DNA of 64,000 nt, from the NCBI GenBank assembly GCA_022695795.1, contig MU404089.1, positions 297,533 to 361,532 on the forward strand, written 5' to 3'. Positions 47,338 through 59,792 of this stretch are shown here, piece after piece. The DNA comes from Biscogniauxia marginata (Eukaryota > Ascomycota > Sordariomycetes > Xylariales > Xylariaceae). How positions within the stretch are numbered: the first letter of the stretch is position 1; each line of letters starts with the position of its first letter. The notes under the pieces are model-generated. The model ran no database searches and was not told where the DNA came from. It worked only from the letters and a program-made list of their open reading frames with translations. The translations under genes and the position numbers were made by a program.

Positions 47338-50296
47338 ATGAGCTTCCTCAAATCGTACTTCGCTCCGGGCCAGGGCAAGAATGAGGGAGAGAAGGGTCAT
47401 GGCAAGAAGACGCCGAAAGACATGGGCGAGGCTATCTCGATGGAACCAAGTCCTCTGGCGGGAGCAGCTTTGAATACACCCGCGCCAACTTTAGCTATGG
47501 GCTCTCTCCCAGGCACGGCAGCGCCAACAAGCCCTAATGGGTCGCGACCAGCTTCGTTGTATCCAGGCTCGATATTCCCAACTGGCGATTTTCGAAATGC
47601 TCGGGAAAGCCTTCTAGATGTCAAAGCGGACGTCATGTGTAGCTGGCTATACCAGCAGCAGCTAGAAAGACAATATGCAACAGGCATGTTACCCGGAGAA
47701 GGTGTCGTCTTGAAGAAAGGAAAGAACAACTATTCCTGCTGTCCACCACAATTGCGAGACATGCCAAATAGCTTGTATGATATGTCGGTAGAACTTAATG
47801 TTCGGGTATGTCTAGACCACTCTTTTCTACCTACATCACATGGAACAACGGCTAATAATCCTCGTAGTGTGCCATGACCGTGAACACGAGGGTGATCAAC
47901 GTCATTCTCGCCTCAAGACGGACCACCTATGAATATATCCCGCTCCCTGACGGACTACGGTTGCAAGTCCTTCCTAGCATGCGCGACCTGCCTCGGTGTC
48001 ATAAGCACCACTTCGCCGCATTCATCCAGGACCTCCAGATCTTGGTCGTCTGGGACGATGAGCCAAAACATGTACTAGCGAGGGCTGATGCTTTAGAACA
48101 GCAATTGATGAAAATGATCTGGGGAACCGGCGATGATGAGGGACAGGAAGAGGAAGAGGAAGAGAACGAGAAAGGCGAAAAGAGCCAACCTGTCGCTGTT
48201 GGGGTCTCGCCAGTGGATCTTGAGGCGGCCCTCGAGACGGAAGATAGGAGGATGAAACTCACAAGTCCCCTCACCGTGGGATTGACCATGGCCCTTTCCA
48301 TATCATGTATAGGCCTAGGTTTGAGAGCCCTCGCCTTCGAAATCGCGACCGACGGTTCCTTCGTCCGGCTTGCACTCGTAGTGTGCATCCCTATCCAGAT
48401 ATGGGCAGGGTTCTTCTTCTTTCAGTCCATCATTGTCAATACCTTTGAGACTTTTGGTCCCATCTCTGCCGTCGGCAAGAACTCCAGGAACTACTCTGGG
48501 AAAGCCCCGAAGCGGCTCAATCGCGAGCTGCACAACCTACCCCATGTCACCATTCAGATGCCCGTGTATAAGGAGGGTCTAGCGGCGGTTATCATGCCTA
48601 CTATCCAATCGCTCAAACAATGTATCTCAACATATGAGCTTCAAGGCGGCTCCGCCAATATCTTTGTCAACGACGACGGCATACAATTGATGTCGCAAGA
48701 AGAAGCCCAAGCCCGTCGCGATTTTTACGAGGAGAACAACATTGGCTGGGTCTCGCGACCTAAACACGACCCCAAACCTGAGGATGGCAAACAGCCGTTT
48801 TTGCGGCGTGGCAAGTTCAAGAAGGCATCTAACATGAACTACGCCTTAATGGTTAGCAATCGAGTTGAAGACAAGCTGGTACAGGTTGCGAGGTCGTCTA
48901 GCTGGACGCAGCAGGAGGAGTCTGAAACGTATGAGCGGTGTCTTGCCGAGGTTCTTCAAGAGGACGAGGGCCGAACCTGGGCCGAGGGCAACATCCGCAT
49001 TGGCGACTATATCCTGCTCATCGACTCTGACACTCGTGTGCCGGAAGACTGTCTACTCGACGCCGTCAGCGAGATGGAACAATCCCCCCAGGTGGCTATC
49101 TTGCAGTACACCTCCGGTGTCATGCGAGTCACCACTTCTTTCTTCGAAGGAGGGTAAGTCTCGGGGTATTTTTTTATTCATATTATATAGGTCTGATTAC
49201 TAACAATCTTTGTAGCGTCACCTGGTTTACCAACCTCATCTACTCCGCTATCACCTATGTTGTCGCAAATGGCGATGCCTGCCCCTTCGTCGGGCACAAC
49301 GCTATTCTGCGCTGGTCTGCCCTACAAGATACAGTTTCATATTATGATGAGGATGGCTATGAGAAATTCTGGTCTGAGTATCACGTGTCAGAAGATTTCG
49401 ATATGGCGCTTCGACTCCAATGCGCCGGATATGATATTCGATTTGCGTCTTACACCGGCGAGGGCTTCCAGGAGGGCGTGTCTTTGACGGTATACGATGA
49501 ATTAGCCCGCTGGGAGAAGTATGCATATGGCTGCAACGAGCTGCTGTTCCATCCCTTGAAATATTGGCCTACCCGAGGCCCGATCACGCCTCTGTTTAGA
49601 AGATTCATTTGCTCCAACATCCATCTGCCCAAGAAGGTCACTATTTGCAGCTACATTGGTACTTACTATGCCATTGGAGCCTCTTGGATACTAACGCTTA
49701 TGAATTATTTCCTTACCGGTTGGTATTACGGGGTCTTTGACAAGTACTACCTTGATTCATTTGCCCTATACGTTGCTATCATTGTCGTTTTTACGGGGTA
49801 TGGTAATGTCTCTTTGGCCGTATTGAGGTACCGTCTCAACCAGCAATCTCTCCTCTCAGCCTGTAAGTTACTTCACTGTTCAATTGACAAGGTGTGAGTG
49901 AAACACAAAATAGCTAACCACTAAATACCGGTTATAGTCTGGGATAACATCAAGTGGATACCATTGATGATCACGTTCCTAGGCGGCCTCTCGCTACACG
50001 TGTCGCAAGCGCTGCTCTGCCACTTTTTCAGCATCGACATGACCTGGGGGTCGACGGCCAAGGAGCTCGAGGATGTCAACTTCCTTGAGGAAGTCCCACG
50101 CCTCCTCCGCCGCTTCAAGGGCACGTTCATCTGGTGTACGCTCATGATCGCCCTTGTTATCTGCGGCATATACGCGTTCCCGCACAACTGGAGGATCACG
50201 TACTTCGCATCGATCTACCCTCTGGTGTGGATTACGGGCTGCCACTTCCTACTGCCGGTGGCGCTGAACCCGGCGTTGATGGTGTTCGCCTGGTAG
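47338..50296 (+). CDS. Fungal family 2 glycosyltransferase (GT2), membrane-bound
   Basis: Four exons, 47338-47805, 47868-49153, 49216-49862 and 49938-50296, encode 919 residues. A disordered N-terminus is followed by WLYQQQLERQY, an N-terminal conserved block (IPLPDGLRLQVLPSMRD), an acidic Glu-rich loop and two transmembrane helices. The GT-A catalytic domain has PHVTIQMPVYKEGL, NIFVNDDGIQL, the metal-binding IDSDTRVPED, HNAILRW and SEDFDMALRLQCAG. An ELARWEKYAYG segment stands where processive enzymes have QxxRW. At least five C-terminal helices follow. It would polymerise or transfer sugars from a nucleotide-sugar at the plasma membrane. The ortholog in Zymoseptoria and Fusarium (GT2) is needed for hyphal growth on solid surfaces and for plant infection. 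The product of the enzyme is not known. All exons and catalytic motifs are intact. Confidence 0.92.
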
Positions 50297-52038
50297 AGTT
50301 AATGCGCAGAATAGGAATAAAACGGAAACATAAAAGAAAGGGGAAAAATTAATAGTAAATTGAACCCAGATTTCGAGATGTTCTGGAAAGTAATGAAAGG
50401 TATAGATGGGTCCTAGGTACTTCTATGTAAATACCACGGGTTTTAGATATGGAGGAGTTGGGACATAGACGGGGTATTACGTGGAGAACACTTATGGACT
50501 GGATGACGGGACGGAATGGGCCTACACGTCACCCCTTTTACTTATTTATTAGGTCCCCTACATATGTTTCTCTATCGTGTCTGAGCTGGTGGGTAGAGAT
50601 GGACTGTCAATCATGGCTCGTATGTAATATACCATCGTCTAGTTATAATTTTTCACTCATAGGCGGGAAAAGATTCTCTGATATAACTAAAGTAGGTAGT
50701 AAGTAGTAATATGAGCTCGGATAATAGACGGACTTTACCTCTGTATATTTATGGAACATCCGTACCGGGCGCAGCATGAGAGACAGGCTAATTCAAGAAG
50801 AAGAAGAAAAGGACACAACTTTTTACTTACAGCTGGCTGATAAAAGCTTAGAGGCAGGTACGTAGCCATCCGGATGAAGCCCGGTTCCCATAGCCTGTTG
50901 CGTCACGCGTAGACGTACGTCTAAACTAGTGAATCTTGCTGATATAGTCTTCCTACTAGTGTAAGGGGGAAAAGGGAGAGGGGGGAACACCGCCCTTTGA
51001 TAACTAAATAAATAAACTAACCCAATCCATTGACCGCAAAAGATAAAGATAAAAATAAAAATACAAAAGCAACGACCGGCGTCGGGTGCCACAGGAGGGA
51101 TGCAAGGCGAGAGCGGTTTGAGCATCGGCAAGCTTCGAGTAGGTATGGCGTGCGTGCTTCGGTTAGAACGTGGAAGACTGTGAACGGACGGACAGGAGTC
51201 GATGCATCATCGCATTACCTTATAGCGCGATACAAGTACATATATACATACAAAAGTACGAGGCGGGCGCCTGCAAGGGCTTACGGCATGGTAGGTATGT
51301 ACAGTAGGTACTAACCTACATGTAGGGAACAACAGGTGACTACATATGTATGTAGCCCGGCAATTGAACTTATAGGTATTTTATTATACATGTAGCCCAG
51401 GTAGTAAATCATATGCGATATAGTAGGTAGATACATACATACCTACGTCCGTACATGCACGGAGTATGCAATAATACATCTATAGTTTTACGCTAGTAGC
51501 AAGCCTAATACATTTCTTGCCCCACCGGGCCTTACTTGTGGGCTCCCTGGCCGAACCTAGTTGACAGCTCTTGTTGGCGGGGCAGGGGAGGAGGGGGGTC
51601 GAAAAGGTACAACGATATGAACACTACAACGATGTCGGATAGATACATACACGTAGTACCTTATGTACTTATCGTTGATTGCCACCCGCTCCAATTCCAT
51701 TGCTTGCACCGCCAGCTCCGCAATGGCATTTCAAGAGCATCGAAACTTGTCGACGTTCTAAAGGAGGGTTCCCCCCGGATTCCACTTACGTATAGCCTTC
51801 CTCTTCCTCTTTGGCGTTTACTCTTCCTTCGGGTTCTCTGGTTTTCAATTCCAATTTCAATGTCTTGCTAACATCGGCCGTCGTTTTCCCTCCTCTCCCT
51901 CTTTCTTTTTTTCATTTCTATCTATCATCGGTCCCAGATTCCTCTCAACTCTGACCGCTCTACGTCTCAATTCCGACGTTGACGTTTCTTAATACTTCTG
52001 GGTGCACATCGAGCAAGAAAGAGAAGAAAAAAAACACC
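50297..52038. other. Intergenic spacer
   Basis: No supported gene. TACATA/TACCTA stutters lie at 51230-51480 and a C/T-rich leader at about 51780-51930, before the start at 52039. Confidence 0.45.
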
Positions 52039-53770
52039 ATGGCTCTTTTCGTAGACCTCGACGACGAAGGCGAGCCGCCGCAGCCGCACCAGCAGCACCT
52101 CTACGGCCTGAAGCCCGACTGGAACGGTGACTTGGCGAAGCAACAACATCCGCCCTCCGGTGCCGCTGGCTCGGTCACAGCTCCGAACGGCGTTGCTAAT
52201 GGACGGCCTGCCGCCGATCACCACGAGCGCGAGAACCCAAACAGGAATGGAATGACGGAGGCTCTCGGATGCTATCCGTAGGCATACCGCAACCTACCTT
52301 TACACATGATCTTTCTTTATGCCTCTCTGCGGCCCTTACTTATCTGGTACCTACTACCTACTTACCTACCTGTCTATCTACCTACCTACGTATGTAGCAG
52401 TAGGAGTAGTATAGTAGCAGTAGTCTGCGTAGTTGGCTGGCTAGCTAAGGGCCAAAAGAGAAGACGCTAACACCACCACCGCAGTATCGTCATGGCCATC
52501 GCGTCGTCACTCGATCTCAACTCCCTCGACAGCCTATCCAAAACTTGCCGCCAGGTGCGCGAGGGTCTGCTACAGTACCGCAGTACTCTGGTCATGCACA
52601 CCCTGCACTGTGCCAACGAGGATCTGCCCATCGACCCCGAGGACACGTTCCGCTACCGCGCACGCGCCAGCAACTGGTACTATATGGAAGACGGTCGTAC
52701 GGGCGGCAATGACTATAATGGCAAGAGCGGCAGCTGTGCGAGGGACATGGTCGCCGAGTGTAGACGGTGTGGGACCGTCGTCTGCCGGGTAAGTTTACAG
52801 AAATACCCCTTTACCGAGGTTTACACCACTCAGGGGAGATATGTATGTAATTTGCATTGCGGCTAATGCTACTTGTTTATCCACTAGAACTGCGCCATCA
52901 AACCCCCTGCTCCTGCGGTGTTCCGCGACAGACATCGCCGTCTCTGCATCCCGTGCACTAAGGTGCCGCTCGGAACCCTCGCGAGGCCCCCGCTACTACC
53001 AGACACAACCCTCGACTCCGAGGCAATGCAGCGGGCTATATGTACGTGCGATTCCGAGGGGGTCTGGCTCTGCCAGCCGTGCGGAAGGAGTATCCGCGGT
53101 GCAGACCAGGACTACAAATCGTACGTTTTCCCTCCCCTTTTTTCCCTCTACAATCCCTCCACCCCCGGTTCTTTTCAGGGGAGCCCAATTATATAACCCA
53201 ATTTATCCCTAAACTTATATTAGGAGACCCTAATTGCTGTGACCTAGGCTCTGGAAGTGGCGCAATCAGTATGGAGAAGTCCTTGGAGGCCTAGGCACGG
53301 GCATCGGCGAGGGCGACCGTGGCGTCATCTGTGGACGTGAGGGGTCCTGCTGCGTGGCCAAAGAGCGGGAGCAGGAGACAGACTGCGATGCCGAGGACGC
53401 GCGAGAGCAAGAGCAACTGCAGAACCCTGCCAACGCGGCTCGAAGTTTTCCCTCCTCTTGGACTAGCACGCCGTCTCCCCCATCATCGCTACTCTCCGGG
53501 TCCCCGGCAAGCAGCGGGAGCAGGACGCCGAGCCCACAGCTACGCCCCGGGTACGCACGCCACGAGGTGGAGGGCATCGGTGGCGTGGTCAAGACGATGC
53601 TCCTACGGACCGTACGGGTCGGGGCATGCGTGCCCGAGTGGGAGGACGAGAAGAATAAGAGCATCATCCTGGGACGCGAGGTTTCGGGCCGGAGTCGCAG
53701 TTGGTGCGGCTGGTGCTGGAGGGTCATCCCGGGAGCGAAGGATAAACAGCCAAAACCGAAGGCGGTCTGA
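52039..53770 (+). CDS. F-box-like, cysteine-rich zinc-binding protein
   Basis: Four exons, 52039-52277, 52485-52788, 52888-53120 and 53248-53770, encode 432 residues. The start has a strong context (CACCATGG). A short disordered N-terminus leads, across the first intron, into an F-box-like helix set (PIVMAIASSLDLNSLDSLSK, then TCRQVREGL). Cysteine clusters follow that suggest zinc binding: CRRCGTVVCRNC, RLCIPC, CTCDSEGVWLCQPCG and ICGREGSCC. Conserved WKWRNQYGEVLGGLGTGIG and PGYARHEVEGIGG lie in the last exon, which ends in a Trp/Cys motif (WCGWCWRV). It could be a substrate receptor of an SCF ubiquitin ligase, but this is inferred only from the F-box-like start. The protein seems conserved in Sordariomycetes and is functionally uncharacterised. 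Confidence 0.82.
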
Positions 53771-54816
53771 GCTGAGTTGTCTAGCTTGTTCGGGAGAGAA
53801 GTGGAATAAAATAAAAGGGCGGGCTGCAAGTCTAGCCGGGATAGGTTATTTATTATTATACAGGATGGATTCCGGACACATTCTTTGGGGCTTTTATCAT
53901 TAAAGTGCGAGTAGAAAGACTATGATGAGTACGACGATGAAAAGCTTAGTGGTCGATAGGGGAGAGGCAACTCGAAGATTATTTATGATTTGAATAAGTA
54001 ACTCGAGAGCACAAATAGGGGGTGGCAAAAGAAGCATTTTATGACTGACAAGATATATAGGCGTATCTAGGTTAACAAATACCATTGGATTCTTCAATTT
54101 ATGGTCGTCTTGTTATATAATTTCATCATTATATACAATATGAGCCACGTAGAGCCTAAAGTAGTAGAATTGTTTTTTAGGTATCTGGCGTGGATTTGCT
54201 AGAACGATCTTGTCCGAATGCTGTTGTTGCTGCTGATGCGACACATGAAGGAAAGGGGGGATTCTTTTTTTTTTTTTTTTTTTTTTGATTTTGTACCCGG
54301 AGATACATACCTAAGATAATTGCTATATCCCTTCCCCTTTGAAGACCCACCTCCCTTTTGAGGCTGTTACCAGACTATTATTTATGCTAGCTGGATAGCG
54401 AGACATTCTCTCACGTGAAGATCCTCGGTAGGTTGTGTTTTATTTTTCTTCTTTTCCTATATGGATGGGAAAGATTTCCTCATTTCCTTTTTTTTTTTTT
54501 TTTTTTTTTTTCGTTTTTTACACGTTTCCCTTCTCTCCTTGCGGTCTTTTGTTTCTCAGGCATTGTCGGACTTGCCATCTCATCCCTTGAATATATTCAC
54601 TCATCGCCTCGTTCCATCTCACCCCTTTCCCCTTTGAAATACCCAGATCCGCATGGGCACAAGAGATATTGTAAAACTCGACGGAAATAAAAGGACCCCC
54701 TCCCTCCTTCCCCTTCCCCTTCCCCTATTTACAAAAAAAAAAAAAAAAAAAAAGGAAGAGAAGAAAAAGTTGGAAACGAAGAACTTTTTTTTTTTTTCCT
54801 TTCCCCTCGATATATA
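53771..54816. other. Convergent spacer with homopolymer tracts
   Basis: 3' regions of the F-box-like gene and the mL58 gene. It holds poly-T runs at 54265-54286 and 54488-54511 and a poly-A run at 54733-54753. No gene supported. Confidence 0.5.
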
Positions 54817-55584
54817 TCACAACCCGCCGCGGTGCAGCAGCTTCCGGCGCTTCTGGCGCTCGTCGCGGGCGCCGGCGCGGATGGGGCCCCAGCGGGCCTT
54901 GATGGCCTCGAGGCGCTCGCGCTCCTTGTCGCGGTGCTCGCGGCTGGCGCGGCAGCACATCATGATGAAGACGGGGTTGCAGTCGTAGCGCTCGGCGAGC
55001 TTGAGCACGCTCCAGCGGCGCGGGTCCTCGGCCCGCAGCCGCCGCATCTCGTCGACCTGCTCCCGCGTCACGTTGTACCGCTTCTCCTGGCCGTCGAGCT
55101 TGGTCGCCTCGGGCGGGAGGAAGGCGATGTCGTCGTTGTCGTTGTCGGCGGCGGTGGCGATGTCGTCTGGGTTGGGTTGTCCGGTTTGGGTCTGGGTCTG
55201 GGTCTGGGCTTCGGGTGGGGAGGGGGGCTTGGGGTGCGCGGCTTGGTACTCCAGCGACGACCGGAGCATCTGCGACAGGCTCGCCTGGCGCCGCGGGTCC
55301 GTCCGCGGCAGGAACTTGAACGGCGTGTGGTACACCGAGGGCGCCGCCGACGGCGGGTTGTACACCACGTGGTTCTGACCCTCGATCGGCGTCAGGAACG
55401 ACGGGTGCGGCGGTATCTTGAGCATCTTCTTCGTGCGCGACGTCGACGACTGGTGCCGGCGGCCCGTGGCGGCGGAGAAGGGCACGGACGCGGACACGGA
55501 TACGGATGCGAATCTGGCGGTCGAGTTACCGGTGAGACTTCCGCTGCAGTTGCCGAGCGGGCGCAGGAGCTGCCGCGTCTCCAT
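54817..55584 (-). CDS. MRPL20: Mitochondrial large-subunit ribosomal protein mL58 (Mrpl20)
   Basis: Intronless, 255 residues. The N-terminus (METRQLLRPLGNCSGSL, then Arg/Ser/Ala-rich) is a plausible mitochondrial import signal. Core motifs of fungal mL58 are HPSFLTPIEGQNHVVYNPP, APSVYHTPFKFLPRTDPRR and KRYNVTREQVDEMRRLRAED. The Arg/Lys-rich C-terminus would contact rRNA. It forms part of the 54S subunit of the mitoribosome. An acidic, low-complexity insertion with a Gln-Thr repeat (QTQTQTQTG) and an Asp/Asn run lies at ~125-150. Codon use is very G/C-rich at third positions, which leaves a long open frame on the opposite strand. Confidence 0.85.
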   Translation of the reverse strand: METRQLLRPLGNCSGSLTGNSTARFASVSVSASVPFSAATGRRHQSSTSRTKKMLKIPPHPSFLTPIEGQNHVVYNPPSAAPSVYHTPFKFLPRTDPRRQASLSQMLRSSLEYQAAHPKPPSPPEAQTQTQTQTGQPNPDDIATAADNDNDDIAFLPPEATKLDGQEKRYNVTREQVDEMRRLRAEDPRRWSVLKLAERYDCNPVFIMMCCRASREHRDKERERLEAIKARWGPIRAGARDERQKRRKLLHRGGL

Positions 55585-58500
55585 TTCGATTCGATTTAGA
55601 TGGAGTGGGGTTGGAACTGGTAAGCCGATCGATCGATTGCAGGGATTTGTAGGAGAGAAGAGAGAGATTGGATTTTCTCTCCTGCCCTATTTACAACGTC
55701 GTAGCTGGGTTGCGGGCGCTAGAACCCTTTTTCTTGTTTCTTATAGGAGCGATGGGGGTTTTGTCCGGTCGTCGATAGCTTCAAAAGTTCAATTGAGCCT
55801 GTGCTAACTTTTGAGTGGGGGGCAGCGGGCACGGGCAAGACCTCAATTGCAACGGAAGCTAGGACGGCCCGATCTTGGGCGTGCTGGCACGTGACTAGGT
55901 CCTACCTACCCACCTCCTAGATACCATGCGAGTACAGATTAGGGAGGTGCAACTCTTACAGCTGAGTCGCCTGTCATCCTCATTCATGCACCATGTTCAG
56001 TCTTGGACCCTGGATCTTGGCCTGTGTCTCTTGGCTGACTTATGTAGGTACGTAATGATACACAATATATCACGAGAATCGATATTAAGTAAGATGGTAA
56101 GATGCCTGAAGTATAGCATAATGCATACCTATGCATACTGCGTACATAATTTTCGGAATCTACATTTACCGTATGTACTGCGTAATTTTCTAAAACGAAC
56201 TTCTCGTCGTTCGTGAGGTCTTATGCCCCTCCCCTTTTGTTTCCCCAGAGGAAAAAAAAAACTTGATCATGCTTTCAAACAATGCTGCTGCATCGTTTTC
56301 CAAGGCTGCAGGGCCGAATCCCGGGAAGCTGGCTACATACAGGATTTCGTCCGGCACGGGGACTCCGCGCAAGCCAACCCACCCAATCCCGAAACCAGGC
56401 TGACTGCCCGACGCCCCATTAGAAAACCCCCGTAATCCTAAATCATCAATGTTTTAGCCAGATCGAGACAGGAGAAAGAAGCCCCTCAGAAAGTGACGTA
56501 ACCCTCGGTGCGTGGCTGCGTGGCCAGAGGGGTTTCATGTGGCAGACCGAACTGGAAACCTAAGGGTTCGTGATGGGTGGGATTGAGGGGATGGATGGAC
56601 GGTGCCGCCTCACTACCTCTTGCCTTAACGGTATGCAATCCCATCTTGCGCGTCCAATGATCCAATTCAATTCAGATCTTCATAAGAACTTGAGAATGTC
56701 ACTGTCACCACGGGCCCCGGCCCCATTGGCTTATTATGTATGTACCGAACTTGCCTAGTGCACATAAACTACACATTCCGGAGCGAGCCTGATGACTAAC
56801 ATGACATCAAGTGACTGCTACCTCATACCAGCACTAGACTGTTATAGGCTAGCCCAAGATACTACTAACTCCCTACCTAACCTTGGATTACACCTCGCTT
56901 TCGGGACGTAACCTCGTAGGTAATAAGGTAATCCTCCTCAAGCTTTTGGAGGACAGAATAGCAGAGGGGGGAGCTACCTAGGTCCCGTCACCTTGGGTTA
57001 TTCCAGTAGTGGCTGATGATTTGAGTTTGGCCACCGAACCGCACGGGCCGTGCCAATACCTATTTTCAGCAGCAACCAGAGACAGATTGCTTGATTGATT
57101 GCATTGAATTTATGCAGAACTGCCCGGTCTCATGCATCCAATCGTGGGGTCTGATGCCAGGCCAGGCAGAGGCCAGCCATGTCCCCAATCAATTGTCACG
57201 TTCGACAGTCTTGCAGGGGGAAGCTCAATCTGAAAACAGTCTGACAATCTAGCAACACCATCCTCATCCCATCTTCGGGGCCGGGAGAAGACAGGAAAAA
57301 GTCGGATGTCAAGTGATGCTTTTCGAGACTCAGGACTGGACACTTATTGAACCAACGCGAGTCCTTAATCATCTGTTGTTATCACCACACCAGCTATAGA
57401 TGCAGACTAAACAGCTTGGGGCATTCCCCCCTTCTCTTCCCGGGGTAGAAGATCAACCGTCCATCTATTTGTGACGTTCCAACTTCCCACTCCCTGCTGC
57501 TCTTCCGCATAAGCGCCTCCAGAAAAAAAGAACGCAAGAGATAGAAAAAGAAGGAGCCCTTTCCAGCTTCGATCGCCAAGCCTTTCCCTGCCTAAGAGGT
57601 AGTCAGTCTCGTGGCTTTTTTTAGGTGGTGGTGACTCTACAACCTACATGTACCTAACGGCTTCGAGGTCTCATGCATAACATCGCTAGCACTTAGACGT
57701 CGTGCCTGGAAAAAGAATACCTAATAAGGAGGTAACCTGGTAACCTAGTCACCTCGTTCGAATTCCCGTGCCTGCCTCATATCCCCCTACAAGTAGTACC
57801 TTCTATTTATTATAGGTACATACTCCCTCTACCACCTGACTTCCATTACAGTTCCCTCGGGATTTGTTCTCGACCCGACCAACTGGGGGCACTTGAAACT
57901 CGCGCCGTAAAGTCAGTCAAGTCAGTCAGTCGTAAGCGCCCGACCGTTACTTCCAAATCCCCCTTTTCAACTTTTTTTTTTCCCCCTTCCTTGGGTTGAC
58001 TTGGGCACGTCCGTCCTTCGTCATCGCTCCTATTTGCGCCATCCCTACGAATACACTACCCAGGCGGCCCCATCAACTCTACCATATCGCCAAACCCGGT
58101 GATCGTCGCCGCCGTCATCTTTCCCCAGTGCTTGCCCATCCCCGAGTCCACTTACGTACGTCGCAACGACGATCGTCGGCAGGGGGCATTACGGAAGAGT
58201 CAGAGCGTTGCGTTCCTGCGGGTTGCATACTTCCTTGCGTCTTTTCGCATCGCGCTGTGCTCCAGTCGTCCTGCACCTGCAGCACCAGCAACGTCGATAG
58301 CAACGTCGATAGCAATACCACTCAACCAGCGCACGATATCGCACACCTGAAGTCTTGGCTCGGTAACTCACCAATCCAAGCCCGCTTCTTTCCAATCGCA
58401 GTCCGATCGCACGGAGGGTAAGTGCCTCTCATTCATTGGATAGCAATATGCGGCCTCTTCCCTCGTCACCCATTTCCGTCCAGAGATTGCTCTCGAGCAG

Positions 58501-58700
58501 TACAAGTCTGACTACCTACACCGCATCGACAGTCAGACAACACAGGTCATTTCGTTGCATTTGCTTTTTTCTTTTCCTTTTGGAACCCTCGCTGATGTAA
58601 TCTCCTGGCCACCTCCAGACGGTCATTATCTGTCAGCTTAGCCTGTGAACCGATTCGAATCACCGCATTTCCATCTTCGATCTCCGAACCCGCCGCTATC
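55585..58700. other. Large intergenic spacer, possible 5' leader of the gene at 58701
   Basis: About 3.1 kb with no supported coding gene. A good donor (GGGTAAGT) at 58418, with possible acceptors between 58540 and 58640, suggests an intron in the 5' untranslated region of the downstream gene. A C/T-rich tract at 57958-58000 fits a promoter. The open frame at 57996-58421 ends at this donor and looks non-coding. Confidence 0.35.
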
Positions 58701-59792
58701 ATGACTCTCTCGCCCGCTGCTGCTATAAAGAGCAGCCAGGAGAAAAGCACCGCCGCTAGTTTGGGAGAGAAACATCAGTCCTCTACAGGTGATACGACGC
58801 CTACAGCCTCAGAATCCCATGAGAAGGGGACGGAGAGTGACGCCAAGTTGAAGAAGCGGAGCCTGTTCGGATTTGGCAAGAAGAAGGAAGGCAAATCGAC
58901 CACCAAACCCCCCTCGAAAGCAGAATCGGGACTTCCGAGCCCGCCGCAGCAAACCCAAGATATCCCGCAAACCTATTCGAAGCGATCAGCCACTGGCTCA
59001 CCCGCCCCGATCGATAGTCCTAATATGCTACCATCCTCCCCTGGCCGAGGTTTCCCTACCTCACCGCGGCTCAGCTCGCCTGCCGGCTCCCAGATCTTTG
59101 AGCGTGATGTCCAGGAAAGCGCTATAATGCCCAACTCGCCAGCAATCCCCTCCCATATCCAAACCGAAAACCATATTCCTCCCGTTCTTGACGCCTCTTC
59201 CGAAGCCATCACGGACGACCATCTGAATCCAGATACTGTTGAGATTGTCACCCATACATCGCACCAACCGGCGGCTGTGACAGTCACTGGAGCTTCCCAA
59301 TACGAGACGAGTTCTAATTCATGGGCGGATGACTTGGCCGCATTCTCGGAGAAGGATGAGGCGGCTTCCAACTATGGATCATTGGACTCGGCTGATGTCC
59401 GACGCCTCAGTTTCATCTCGTTCGCTGATGTCGTTCAAGCAGAACAAGGCCCTCCTGGGGCTACAAGCAGTCGAGACTCGATCCACCTTGCCGGGTTGAC
59501 TTCTCTGGCTTCTATGGGTGTCAACCGTTCGCCCTCACCGATAAGATCACCAGTATCATCACAGGGACCCGAGACATCTCCACCCAACAGCAAGTCGGGA
59601 TCCGTCAAGGGAGTAAATATGTCACCCGGAAGGAAACCGCTAGGCAGCCCGACGTCTACCGAGCACAACTTCAACATCAGCGGAGATCTAAACATCGAGA
59701 CTATGTCCCAGGCGCTAAGACGTACAGGTAGCTCCGACCTCAGTGCGGCTCGAAGTATGCCGATTAGTCCCATCGAAGGTCTTTCTCGTTAA
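58701..59792 (+). CDS. Conserved Ser/Pro-rich fungal protein of unknown function
   Basis: Intronless, 363 residues. Almost the whole chain is predicted disordered: rich in Ser, Pro and Thr with many SP/TP dipeptides that could be proline-directed kinase sites. A basic patch near 50-66 (LKKRSLFGFGKKKEGK) and an order-promoting segment at ~234-248 (RRLSFISFADVVQAE) stand out. A second such segment lies near the C-terminus (FNISGDLNIETMSQALRR). These islands are what one expects of short interaction motifs in a conserved disordered protein. No signal peptide or membrane helix. I recall similar proteins in other filamentous ascomycetes but no function. Confidence 0.72.
   Translation: MTLSPAAAIKSSQEKSTAASLGEKHQSSTGDTTPTASESHEKGTESDAKLKKRSLFGFGKKKEGKSTTKPPSKAESGLPSPPQQTQDIPQTYSKRSATGSPAPIDSPNMLPSSPGRGFPTSPRLSSPAGSQIFERDVQESAIMPNSPAIPSHIQTENHIPPVLDASSEAITDDHLNPDTVEIVTHTSHQPAAVTVTGASQYETSSNSWADDLAAFSEKDEAASNYGSLDSADVRRLSFISFADVVQAEQGPPGATSSRDSIHLAGLTSLASMGVNRSPSPIRSPVSSQGPETSPPNSKSGSVKGVNMSPGRKPLGSPTSTEHNFNISGDLNIETMSQALRRTGSSDLSAARSMPISPIEGLSR

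Noticed and set aside
53266..53903. Frames of 187 (-) and 194 (+) codons over the last exon of the F-box-like gene
   Set aside because: Shadows; the conserved WKWRNQYGEV and PGYARHEVEG blocks read only in the chosen frame.
54832..55599. 255-codon plus-strand frame exactly opposite mL58
   Set aside because: Gly/Val/Arg/Leu-rich mirror frame caused by G/C-rich codon use on the other strand.
57740..57775. GTTCGAATTC, similar to a tRNA B box
   Set aside because: No acceptor stem, anticodon arm or A box could be placed around it.
57996..58421. 141-codon plus-strand frame
   Set aside because: Pro/Arg/Ser-rich leader-like sequence ending in a splice donor; better explained as a 5' untranslated exon.
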